DNA of 24,406 nt from a virus, in the IMG/VR virus record IMGVR_UViG_3300036851_000059, positions 1 to 24,406 of that record; one strand, given 5' to 3'. Of this stretch, positions 1 to 8,112 are shown piece by piece. The stretch's first letter is position 1; every line of letters starts with the position of its first letter. A model generated the notes under the pieces. It worked only from the letters and a program-made list of their open reading frames with translations, did no database searches and was not told the DNA's origin. A program made the position numbers and the translations under genes.

Positions 1-125
1 AGCACGCGCAGGAGCTCCACGAGCACGAGCAGCAAGACCGCGGCCCAGAGCGGCGCCTTATTCATGGCGCTCGCGATCGTCAGCGCGAAGGCTACCAGCA
101 CCAACAGCAGCGTGATCGTCAGCAT
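1..125 (-). CDS. Small hydrophobic membrane protein, holin-like (partial, runs off left edge)
   Basis: The frame opens with ATG at 125 and stays open for 41 codons to the window edge, so the C-terminus is missing. The peptide is almost entirely hydrophobic: a first membrane segment at about residues 2-20 (leucine, valine and alanine rich, starting MLTITLLLVLVAF), a short polar break containing NKAP, and a second segment at about 26-40. A purine-rich AAGAGGG Shine-Dalgarno-like site lies just upstream. It starts 13 bases after the stop of the preceding small membrane gene. Tiny two-helix membrane proteins at this place, after the ejection proteins, are common in phages and are often holins or holin-associated, but no specific family was recognised. 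The function is inferred from size, topology and position only. Confidence 0.6.
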   Translation of the reverse strand, partial: MLTITLLLVLVAFALTIASAMNKAPLWAAVLLLVLVELLRV

Positions 126-138
126 TGGGGTTTCCCTC

Positions 139-444
139 TTACCGTTTCCGCCGTTCGTTACCGTCCCATGTGAGTTGCTGTTCCGCTTCGTGGCGCCCGA
201 TCAACCGCTGCAACGTGCCGTTGAGCGAGTTCTGCCCGGTCTCCAGTTTTTCGGCGACGGCGATCAACCTCGACTCGTTCTGCAGAAAGCGGTTCGAGTG
301 TGCCTCCAGCGCCGCCGCGTGCGTCTCGAGCATCGTCTCCATATGGGAGAATCGCGCACCTAGCCACAGCAGGCTCCCGATGACGGTCAGGATGAAGCCG
401 CCGAGGGCCACGGTCACACTCGCCGCGATGGCCCAGGACGGCAT
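139..444 (-). CDS. Transmembrane plus coiled-coil protein, holin-like (101 aa)
   Basis: The protein has one strong N-terminal transmembrane helix (about residues 5-29, including ALGGFILTVIGSLLWLG) followed by a long polar helical region (about 32-95) rich in E, A, H, L and Q that looks like a coiled coil, and a basic end (NERRKR). The start codon overlaps the stop of the upstream gene by one base (TGATG), indicating translational coupling. The architecture of an inner-membrane anchor with a helical stalk is repeated in the upstream neighbour. Phage lysis cassettes often contain such proteins as holins, antiholins or inner-membrane spanins. No lipobox or endolysin is visible here, so the lysis role is inferred from position. 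No family was recognised with certainty. Confidence 0.65.
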   Translation of the reverse strand: MPSWAIAASVTVALGGFILTVIGSLLWLGARFSHMETMLETHAAALEAHSNRFLQNESRLIAVAEKLETGQNSLNGTLQRLIGRHEAEQQLTWDGNERRKR

Positions 445-752
445 CAGACACCGTTTCGCAGCGTGACGAGCCGCAACAGTTCTTGCCGCAAATCGTCATT
501 CTCGCGGCGGATATCTGTGCGCAATCGATCAGGCAATCCCTGCACTTCGCTGGCAAGGTCTGACACCTTCCCGCCGCCCTTATCAATGCGCTGGTCGATC
601 GCGTCGCAGCGCTTCTCCAGGCTGTCGAGCCGATGGATGACCAGCGCTTCTCGACGTCCGGAGATGTACAGGAAGACACCAACGGCTGAGGTGATGACAA
701 ATTGCCCGATCGCAAGCCAATTCGCCAGCGTCACCGAATGGCCCACTCCCAT
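444..752 (-). CDS. Transmembrane plus coiled-coil protein, holin-like (102 aa)
   Basis: A membrane helix at about residues 10-30 (ANWLAIGQFVITSAVGVFLY) is followed by a charged, heptad-like helical region to the C-terminus (for example SLEKRCDAIDQRIDKGG and later RRENDDLRQELLRLV). The open frame extends upstream to 935, but the extra N-terminal part is Arg/Cys-rich and antisense-like and overlaps the preceding gene deeply. The start is therefore placed at ATG 752, which overlaps the 78-aa gene by 22 bases. A GTG at 734 is an alternative: it overlaps the previous stop as GTGA and has a GGGAG upstream. The protein has the same plan as the next gene but no clear sequence identity to it. It is probably part of a lysis or holin group, inferred from architecture and position. 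Confidence 0.6.
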   Translation of the reverse strand: MGVGHSVTLANWLAIGQFVITSAVGVFLYISGRREALVIHRLDSLEKRCDAIDQRIDKGGGKVSDLASEVQGLPDRLRTDIRRENDDLRQELLRLVTLRNGV

Positions 753-967
753 GCGCCAAGAATCAGGGTGACCACTAAAAATCCCCACGCGATCCGCTTG
801 CTCCGCCTCACGCCGCGCATTAGGGCCACATCCTCGACAAACTTGCACATGTTCAGTACTCGATTCCCCATTCGGCGCACGAATGCACCGTGATTGCCAA
901 CAAGGTCTGTCACGATCGCGCACCATCCGCCACAATACGCGTAGGCAGGAAGGGCGCGGGTGTTCAC
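731..967 (-). CDS. Small protein with C-terminal transmembrane helix (78 aa or shorter)
   Basis: The only clear feature is a hydrophobic C-terminal segment at about residues 59-75 (IAWGFLVVTLILGAWEW), preceded by a basic stretch (RGVRRSKR) that would stay in the cytoplasm by the positive-inside rule. The longest start is GTG at 967. Internal ATG codons at 871 and 850 are alternatives that would give 46- or 39-residue proteins, and no Shine-Dalgarno site clearly decides among them. It is the first gene after the 2360-aa ejection protein and overlaps the following gene. No family was recognised. A single C-terminal membrane anchor next to two membrane/coiled-coil genes suggests the same lysis-related group, but this is only positional inference. 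Confidence 0.5.
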   Translation of the reverse strand: MNTRALPAYAYCGGWCAIVTDLVGNHGAFVRRMGNRVLNMCKFVEDVALMRGVRRSKRIAWGFLVVTLILGAWEWAIR

Positions 968-984
968 CGCGTCACTCTTGCTTA

Positions 985-1020
985 GGGTGACCGGCCGCTC
1001 TCATCAGTTGCCGGTCGCCC
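985..1020. repeat. Inverted repeat between ejection and small-membrane gene blocks
   Basis: Two 10-base arms, GGGTGACCGG at 985-994 and CCGGTCGCCC at 1011-1020, are complementary except for one position, with a 16-base loop. The position is a G-T wobble on the plus strand and an A-C mismatch on the minus strand. The repeat sits just past the stop of the 2360-aa gene. On the transcribed (minus) strand it is followed by TAAGCAAGAG rather than a T-run, so it is not a typical intrinsic terminator. It may be an mRNA-stability or processing hairpin. Confidence 0.4.
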
Positions 1021-1029
1021 GCCTCGTCG

Positions 1030-4000
1030 TTACTTCCGTGGCGCGCCCGTCATAACCGCGCCGGGATTCTGTGTCTTCCCCTCTGCGAGCGCCGCGATCC
1101 CCTCGATCGTGCGCTTGACCTGTCCGGCCGGATAGTGGAGCAGCACGCCGCCGACATCGTTCAGCGCGCGCCAGAACGCCGCATCTGCCTCACCCTGCCG
1201 TGCCTGTTGCCCGAGTCGTGCGAGCGATGCGAACGCGCGAGCCCCGGCCGGCCCTTCGTACCCGAATGCACCGGTCAGCGCGCCGGACACTTCGCGCAGC
1301 CCAAGCATCGTCCCCGCAACGTAACTGGCATTCTCCCAAGCGATTTTGGTCGCGATATCGTCGTCCTCATCGCTGCCAGGACGGAGCCCTTCGCGTACGA
1401 GATAACCGAGCGTCGCTGGCACGATGAACAGCATCATGTAGTCCGCGGCGAGACGTCCGACCTCGACAGGATTCCGGTAGTGCGTCCGTCGCTGCGACTC
1501 GACGGCCTGGTTATAGAGCACGTTGAAGAAGCTGTAGAAGTTCGTCCAGAGCCGCATCATCGGCCCGCCGCGCTGCACTTGCGCGAGGTCCTTGATCTGG
1601 CCGCCACCCTGTGAATCGAGGACCGCCTGGTCCGCCCGAGCAATCGCCCGCGTCTCCGTGTCACCCGCAGCCGTCGCCTTCTCGTACTCGCCGAGCCAGG
1701 TCGGGACGTCCGCGACGCGTTGCATTTGCTGGATCATCCAGAAGTACGAATCAGCGACGCCCTGCCGCGTGACGTGATCGGCCGTGATGGTTGAGAGCGC
1801 CTCGTCGATCCAGCCGGAGAGGCTCGACGTCTCCACGCCGACTCTGTTCCGGATCTCGTTGATCTCGCGATTGAACGACCGGCCACGCGCCCGCATGAAC
1901 GCCGACCGGTCCTCGATCCAGCCGACCGTCTCAGTCATGGCCTGCGGCGACCGCAGCCAGCGCACGACGCCCCGCGCGATCCAGGTCGGCCCGACGCGCA
2001 CGATCGAGTTCGTCAGCCCGAGCGGTTGCAGCGCGGCCGTCGTCAGGTTCCACCCGAGCCCGGCGACCGTCGCGCCGGCGCGGACGTGATTCAGCGCGCG
2101 CTCAAATCCGTTGACGGCTGGCACGTCACCAAATGCGATATCCCGGATCGTTCCGCGAATCTGTTTGTAGACGATATCCCCGCGCGTCTCGAGGATCGCC
2201 GTCTGCACGTCCTTGTGACCGAGGATCCGCCCGACGTCGATCAATGTTTCGTGATGGGTGAGATCGTGAATGACTTGGTCGACGTGCTCGAACATCGTGC
2301 CGAAGTCGAGCCGGACAGGCATCTTGACGCGCTGGGCCCGTTCTTTCGTGTGCCCGCGCTTTGTCGTCGCCTGCGTGTAGGCGGCATTCCGTGCGAGGTT
2401 CGCGGCTTCGAGGTCGAGCTTCGCGATGGCCCCAGCCGAGAGCCGATCGTCGTAGCGGAGCGGGAAGTAGCCGCCGCGGATGTCTCCATTCGCGGCATGG
2501 ATCGGGACCGCCTCGACCCAGGTCGGCTCAATGCCATACACGCGCTTTTGCTTGTCACCGATCGCCGGGCGGAACGATTCGAATAGATCAAAGACACCCT
2601 GCACGAACTGCAGGTCGGCCGCGCTGAGCGTGTCGAGTACGGCCTGGGCCTGCGCATCGGTCCAGCCTTCGGCGAGCCGGATCCGGTCGCGGTTGCCTTC
2701 GTTGCCCCAATTCATCGCGACCATGATCCGCTCCATCCGCGACATCGCCCGGCCGACCGCCGGCACCATGCGCCGCGTGTAGAGTGTCCGCTTCTCGCGA
2801 CCTGGAAAGGCGCGCTCGACCAGTTCTGCAAATCGCTTCGTCGCGTCCGCCATCATCTCGGACTCGCGCGCCGCAGCGTCGTTCAGGCGGAACATGATCG
2901 CTTCGACCATCGGCCCGCCGTCCTGGAAGCCGTCCATCTCCCGGAGGAGGCTAGCGAGCTTGCGATGCCCGCCGAAGAAGTCCGCCACGGTCCGCCGGCT
3001 CTCTTCGGACGGAGGACGATCGCGGCGTGGCGCTCGACGCCTGGACCGTGCATTCGCCCGGATGGACTCGGCCAGCCGCGCCGCCTCGTCGTCGAGCGTG
3101 CGCTTCGCCTGCGTCTTGAGCAGCCGATTCTTCAGCCGCGCCAAGTGGACGATCTGGTCGAGCCCGTCCGAGACGCCTTCGAGTTCGGCGACCGTGATCT
3201 GCTGGTAGTTGATGCGCCGGGCATCGTTGAGCACCTCGTCGGGCAGGTCGACCGGCAGCCCTTCGCCTTCGAGTCCGGCGACGAAGTCCCGCACATTCGC
3301 GCGCCGTTCGAGCACCGTCCGGGACACGCGCGCAAACTCGTACCGCTCGAGCACGCCCAGAATCTGATCGAGATACGGCCCGCCAGCCAACCCGATCCGC
3401 GCCTGCGTCTTCGGCTTCGCGAGGTCGCGCGCCTTGCGGACGCGGTTCTCGACGTCTTCTTTCGCGCGCTCAGATTCGCGGTAGAGCGCCAGGTTGATGA
3501 GTTCCTGCGTCTTGGCCTGCACCGCCCCGGCGAAGTCCTGCCGCGCTGACCGTTCGAGGGCCTGCTGTGCCGCGCGTCGTGAGGCCGCCCAGAATCGCGC
3601 CGGTTCGAGGTCGATGATGCGCGTTGCCTGGATCCGTGTCCGCGCCGCGTCGCGGATGGCGCTCTGCGACGGGATGCCGCGCGAGAGGCTTCGCACCTCC
3701 GCGGCACCGCCCCGCGCTCGCGCCTTCAGTTCCTGAACCTGCTGTTCTAGCCGATCAATCTCGACCTGCTTCCGTCCTTCAGCGATGGCGATCCTGAGCT
3801 TGGCTTCGGCTTCGAGCCATCGCCGCTCGTAATCGCGCTCCGCCTGTTCCTCCCGGCGCGCCTGTGCGACAAACGGCGCCGCGGTCTGCTGCAGGTCCCA
3901 GAGCGCACGCAGTTCGGCACGGACCACCCCTTCGCGGACCTCGTTCGCTGTCGATGCTTGCGCTTCAGCCGGGAGCGTCCCATCGAGCAGCATCGAGCCG

Positions 4001-7000
4001 TGCTCGACCAGCATGCGGCGATCGGTCTCCGCGTCGATAGCTTGTTCCATCGGCTGTGCCGTGCTGATGGCCGTCAGGAGTTCATCGCCGCTGCCGAAGC
4101 CGAACTGCGTCGCGAGCACGTCCGGATCGAGTCCACCTTCGCGCGAGTAGGTGAACGGCGGCAACGTCTTGAGGCGTTCGATGCCGAACCGCTCGACCAC
4201 AATCGCGCGGGACAGTCGGAGCGGTGGCGTATCGATGCCCTCGACCAGTACCGAGCCGTCCGGGTTGGTGCCGCGCCTGATGGCGGCCAGCGCGCGATAG
4301 ACCGGCGCCTGATGTGCGGCCTGCTCGACATCGGTCCGCATCTCCACGCGTCGCGCCTTCCACGCGCGCTCACGTTCGCGCTGGACCTCCGCCGCGAGCT
4401 TGCGATCGAGGTCCTCCCGTGCGGTCCGTGACGCGTCCTCGATCGCGACCCGATATAACTCGAATCGCTCCGGCGTCATGCCTGCGGCTTCCGGCGTGAG
4501 GAACATTGGATCGAAGCGGCCGGAATCTTCTGCTTGCCGGATCGCCTGCTCCCCCGCAAGCATCCGGTCGAATACGCCGCGGACCTCGGCGGTCAATGGT
4601 GCTCGGAGTGCGCGCATGTGACGGTACACGCCGAGCAGCCAGGCGCGAAACTTCGCAAAGATAGAGCGCAGTTCAAGGGATGGCGCCTTGCCCTCAAAGA
4701 GATACGCCTCGAACATCCGGGCGAATTGTTCGTGCTGCTCGGTGCCAATTTGCTGGCGAGTCTCTGCGCCGAGCGCCTCAAGGAGCGCCGCGTAGTCCGT
4801 CGCGAGCTGTGCCTGCTGCGCCGTGCGGCCCTCGATCGGGATCTGCTCGACTAGGTCGGAGAAGACCTCGAGGAAGAAATGCCCGCTTTCGTGGAGGAAG
4901 GTGGATAGATCCGCGTTCTCGAATAGTCGTATCGTGAAGTGCCGATCGGACCCGAACGTGATCGCGCCACGCCGCCGCTGAAACAGCGTGGCCTGCTTTC
5001 CGCGACGTCCTGTCTCGCCTTTAGGTGGTGTGAGCGCGAACGGCGCCTCAAACTCCGGCGTCGCGATCTCCTGCTCGCGAACCTGCTCCGCACCAGGAAG
5101 CCGCGGCTGAACCTCACCGGTTTCGAGCACATCGACGGCTTCGCCAGCGAGCGCATCTTCGAGCGCGTCGAAGAGCCCTTGCCCAAACTCCGTCACGTCG
5201 AACGAGGTGTCCCCCTCGTCGGTCTCGACCGTCTCTTGCTGCTCGTCTGTCTCGAGCGCACCGGCGACGAGTTCCGCGTCGATCGCTTCGCTCAGCGCAT
5301 CTGTAAACGCTTCGCTCGCGACAACGCCCCAGGACGGCGGCATGAGCGGTCGGCCGATGTGACGGTAGTCTCCAGCCTCGCGACGCTCCGCAACGCGCAC
5401 AGCGCCTTCGGCAAGATTATTGTGAATGGTCCCCGACTCGAGCGCCTTACGGATCGCTTGCTCGACTTGTGCCCGTGAGCCGCGGACCTGCGTCGCGAGC
5501 GACATTCCGCGCCCCTTGTTCAGTGGTGCGAATGTGAGGACGTCGTTGTAGACCGGTGCACCAGGCGCACCGCCGACAACGTTGGCTTTGCCGCCGGCCG
5601 CGTTCCCGACCTCCGCACTCTCTGCGGCGATCCAGGACCACGTCTTTTCGATGAATGGAAATTCGCGGAGTTCGTCCGCGATGCGACTGAGCTCGCGGGT
5701 TACTTCTGGCGTGAGCCGCGCTTGGTCGGCTTCTGGCGTCGCGCGTTCGAAGGCTCCTTCGCTGGCGTAGTCGATGGGGGACGGTAGCCGGCGAGGTTCA
5801 ACGACTCCGCCATCGCCTGCCCCTTCGACACCCCGCTCCGCATGAGCCGCAGCGAGTTCTCGAGCACGGTCGGAAAGGATTGACCCTGGAGCAATTCCGG
5901 ATTCTGCTGTGGCATGGCTTTGCTGCTCGGGAGTATACGCGCCTCCGCGGTCTTCGATCACGCGAAATCCGCCGGCCGCTTCGATGCCGAGCGTTTCGCC
6001 CCGTTGCGGCCGGTAGTCGACCGCCTCCGGGCCGGTGAGCACACGCCGGGTGCCTTCGCGATCAAACACGACCCGCTGCTCGCGCGCTCCAGACCCTAGC
6101 CTCTGGGCTCTGGGCTCTGCCGCCAGTTCAAGCGGCGCATTCTCCGGCGCCGCTGATGCGATGTTCGCTTCGGCCGGCCCGGTTGTTTCCACAGGTGTAG
6201 CCGCTGTCCCGCTAGCTTCAGCCTCCGTCGTGCGCTCGATCTGCAATCCGTAGCGCTCAAAAACCTGCATCGCGTCGAGCCCAGCCGCCTCCGCGAGCGT
6301 CCCGACCCCGGCTTCGACCAGCGCCGCATAGGACTCCGCTGTCTGTCGTGGCACGGCCGCCGCTTCAAGCTGTTCGGTGAGCTGCACGCGGATCTGCTCA
6401 CGAGCCGTTGGGACACGTTCCGCCGCCGCCTGCTCCTGTGCAATGGCCGCCTGCTCCTGCTGGAACGCTTGCGCCTCACGGGCGTTCATTTCGTCCGGCG
6501 CGAGGCGAAGCTCCTGCGCGAAGAACGCGTTATGCGTCGTGCCGGCCAGAGACGTCGCGTAGCGCGCGGTCGGGATCGCGAGGTCGATACCGGTCGCCTG
6601 CGCCTCTTCGAGCGCGTTGCTGTTCCCCGTGACGGCCGCCGCCATCTCCGCCGGATCGACGCCCTGCGATTGCCAATAGGTGGTCCACGTCTCGACCGGC
6701 GCGTACACATTAGGGACGCCGCCCACCTCGCCCGCCTGCTGCAGGAGGGCCTGGACCGCTTCCGGTGCCCGCTGTGTGGCTTTCGAGTTCGTGACACCCT
6801 CGCCCAAGGCTTGGAAGAACGCGACGTTCTGGGCAGCCCTGCGCGCCTGCTGGACGTCCTGTGTCAACCGGACTGATGGACCCGGCGCCGATAGCAGCGA
6901 GAAGGAGAGGAGCGCCCCGATCGCCTCGTCCTTCAGGTCGTTCGCGACGTCTGAGGGGGACCGAAGTGGAATGCTCGACCCGTCCGCGACTTTTGCGAGC

Positions 7001-8112
7001 TCGCCCGACAGAATCGTCACGGACCGCTGCGCGACCTCGACGGCCGTTTCGGCGGTCAGTGTGCCCGCATAGCTCTTGACCGCCTGAAACAGTGCGCCGC
7101 GGATCGAGGGGTTCAGAAGCGCCTGTCGCACAGCCCCCCGGGTAAGAGGCTTCGTGAGCTTGTCGAGCCCTGGGATGGACCGTGCCAGCGCGCCGAGCCC
7201 GATCACCTCCAGCCCACCGTTGAGCGCCCCGGTGGCGAGCGCCGCCGCCCGGGCGACGTCCGGATCGAGCGGCTGGCCGAGTTCGTCCTTCAGCTTCGAA
7301 TACTCATCGAACGCCAGCCCGCTTTCGAGCTGGAAGCCAAACGCCGCACCGCCCGTAATCACGCCCGCCGTCATGCCGCCCGCGAATGCCGCCGGGACGG
7401 TGAGAATCTCTTCGGGCGTGGCAATCTGCGGCCCGACCTGTCCGAGGAGTGCCGCACCGGTCCCAGCTGTCACACCGGCCGGTATGCCGTAGCGCGCCCC
7501 GGCAATCGCTGCGCCGAACGTGATCGGGAGCTGTCCGGCTGCGCCCGTGACGGCCTTGCGGAACCAGGATTCACCAGCCCCGAGCGCGCCGCCCTGTTCC
7601 ATCTGCTGCCGCAACTGCTCGAGCCGCTGCCGTTCGTCTGCTGTCAAATCGCGGAAGATCGAGGCATTCGACAACTGCCCGAACTGGACCTGTGCGATCC
7701 CGCGGTCCCACGCCCGCCGCGGTGCGGTCATCAGCCACTCGAGCGCCCCGAGCGGTTCCAGGTCATCGTGCGCGACCGCCGCGTTCGACTCGCCCTCCAG
7801 CCAGAACGCGAGATGCGGGGATTGCTGTTGAATCTGATCGACGGGATGCTCGACTGCTGCGCGCTGGCGATAGACGTCGAGGTTGCGTCCAATCTCTGTC
7901 GGAGGCACACCGAAGCGCAGCGAAAGCCGGCGCGCCTCTGCGGCCTGCTCTGGGCTCTCGGTGCTGGTCTGTGTCAGGGTCCGGCGCATCGCGAGCGTGC
8001 TCGCCTGATCCATCCGGTCGAGTGCTGCGTCGTAGGCATCACGAGCAGGAGGCGTCGCGACGGTGGTTGGTTCCGTCTGGTCGAGCGCCTCGTCAAAGGG
8101 ATTCAGCGCCAT
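1030..8112 (-). CDS. Giant polyvalent internal virion/ejection protein with HExxH metallopeptidase motif (2360 aa)
   Basis: This last and largest of three core-type genes starts on the upstream stop (TAATG). Residues ~61-83 contain RLSLRFGVPP with a following NLDVYR, a pattern seen near the start of many phage internal proteins. Residues ~184-270 are Gly/Ala-rich and hydrophobic and may insert into a membrane. A low-complexity linker lies at about 620-680. HESGH at 1074-1078 fits the zincin HExxH motif, and HEQFARMFEAYL (from 1127) could supply the third, Glu ligand. Long charged helices follow (~1420-1750). The C-terminal third contains GGYFPLRYDDR, LDSQGGGQIKDL and RLWTNFYSFFN (~2185), then a hydrophobic stretch (~2222-2246), resembling the large polyvalent protein-associated domains (LPD38-like). 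The likely role is as a structural core protein ejected into the host, with protease activity inferred. No lytic transglycosylase motif was recognised. Confidence 0.85.
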   Translation of the reverse strand: MALNPFDEALDQTEPTTVATPPARDAYDAALDRMDQASTLAMRRTLTQTSTESPEQAAEARRLSLRFGVPPTEIGRNLDVYRQRAAVEHPVDQIQQQSPHLAFWLEGESNAAVAHDDLEPLGALEWLMTAPRRAWDRGIAQVQFGQLSNASIFRDLTADERQRLEQLRQQMEQGGALGAGESWFRKAVTGAAGQLPITFGAAIAGARYGIPAGVTAGTGAALLGQVGPQIATPEEILTVPAAFAGGMTAGVITGGAAFGFQLESGLAFDEYSKLKDELGQPLDPDVARAAALATGALNGGLEVIGLGALARSIPGLDKLTKPLTRGAVRQALLNPSIRGALFQAVKSYAGTLTAETAVEVAQRSVTILSGELAKVADGSSIPLRSPSDVANDLKDEAIGALLSFSLLSAPGPSVRLTQDVQQARRAAQNVAFFQALGEGVTNSKATQRAPEAVQALLQQAGEVGGVPNVYAPVETWTTYWQSQGVDPAEMAAAVTGNSNALEEAQATGIDLAIPTARYATSLAGTTHNAFFAQELRLAPDEMNAREAQAFQQEQAAIAQEQAAAERVPTAREQIRVQLTEQLEAAAVPRQTAESYAALVEAGVGTLAEAAGLDAMQVFERYGLQIERTTEAEASGTAATPVETTGPAEANIASAAPENAPLELAAEPRAQRLGSGAREQRVVFDREGTRRVLTGPEAVDYRPQRGETLGIEAAGGFRVIEDRGGAYTPEQQSHATAESGIAPGSILSDRARELAAAHAERGVEGAGDGGVVEPRRLPSPIDYASEGAFERATPEADQARLTPEVTRELSRIADELREFPFIEKTWSWIAAESAEVGNAAGGKANVVGGAPGAPVYNDVLTFAPLNKGRGMSLATQVRGSRAQVEQAIRKALESGTIHNNLAEGAVRVAERREAGDYRHIGRPLMPPSWGVVASEAFTDALSEAIDAELVAGALETDEQQETVETDEGDTSFDVTEFGQGLFDALEDALAGEAVDVLETGEVQPRLPGAEQVREQEIATPEFEAPFALTPPKGETGRRGKQATLFQRRRGAITFGSDRHFTIRLFENADLSTFLHESGHFFLEVFSDLVEQIPIEGRTAQQAQLATDYAALLEALGAETRQQIGTEQHEQFARMFEAYLFEGKAPSLELRSIFAKFRAWLLGVYRHMRALRAPLTAEVRGVFDRMLAGEQAIRQAEDSGRFDPMFLTPEAAGMTPERFELYRVAIEDASRTAREDLDRKLAAEVQRERERAWKARRVEMRTDVEQAAHQAPVYRALAAIRRGTNPDGSVLVEGIDTPPLRLSRAIVVERFGIERLKTLPPFTYSREGGLDPDVLATQFGFGSGDELLTAISTAQPMEQAIDAETDRRMLVEHGSMLLDGTLPAEAQASTANEVREGVVRAELRALWDLQQTAAPFVAQARREEQAERDYERRWLEAEAKLRIAIAEGRKQVEIDRLEQQVQELKARARGGAAEVRSLSRGIPSQSAIRDAARTRIQATRIIDLEPARFWAASRRAAQQALERSARQDFAGAVQAKTQELINLALYRESERAKEDVENRVRKARDLAKPKTQARIGLAGGPYLDQILGVLERYEFARVSRTVLERRANVRDFVAGLEGEGLPVDLPDEVLNDARRINYQQITVAELEGVSDGLDQIVHLARLKNRLLKTQAKRTLDDEAARLAESIRANARSRRRAPRRDRPPSEESRRTVADFFGGHRKLASLLREMDGFQDGGPMVEAIMFRLNDAAARESEMMADATKRFAELVERAFPGREKRTLYTRRMVPAVGRAMSRMERIMVAMNWGNEGNRDRIRLAEGWTDAQAQAVLDTLSAADLQFVQGVFDLFESFRPAIGDKQKRVYGIEPTWVEAVPIHAANGDIRGGYFPLRYDDRLSAGAIAKLDLEAANLARNAAYTQATTKRGHTKERAQRVKMPVRLDFGTMFEHVDQVIHDLTHHETLIDVGRILGHKDVQTAILETRGDIVYKQIRGTIRDIAFGDVPAVNGFERALNHVRAGATVAGLGWNLTTAALQPLGLTNSIVRVGPTWIARGVVRWLRSPQAMTETVGWIEDRSAFMRARGRSFNREINEIRNRVGVETSSLSGWIDEALSTITADHVTRQGVADSYFWMIQQMQRVADVPTWLGEYEKATAAGDTETRAIARADQAVLDSQGGGQIKDLAQVQRGGPMMRLWTNFYSFFNVLYNQAVESQRRTHYRNPVEVGRLAADYMMLFIVPATLGYLVREGLRPGSDEDDDIATKIAWENASYVAGTMLGLREVSGALTGAFGYEGPAGARAFASLARLGQQARQGEADAAFWRALNDVGGVLLHYPAGQVKRTIEGIAALAEGKTQNPGAVMTGAPRK
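6101..6119. repeat. Short heptanucleotide tandem repeat inside linker
   Basis: CTCTGGG is repeated 2.7 times (6101-6107, 6108-6114, then CTCTG). It lies in frame within the Ala/Glu/Pro-rich linker of the 2360-aa protein, encoding part of AEPRAQRLGSG. Slippage would change linker length only in multiples of three repeat units without breaking the frame. It may simply be low-complexity coding sequence. Confidence 0.5.

Noticed and set aside
753-935. Upstream extension of the 102-aa membrane protein
   Set aside because: The added residues are Arg/Cys-rich, lack any hydrophobic or family pattern and overlap the preceding gene over most of its length. Starts at 752 or 734 fit better.
985-1020. 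Intrinsic terminator after the 2360-aa gene
   Set aside because: The stem has a mismatch on the transcribed strand and no T-run follows, so it is reported only as an inverted repeat.
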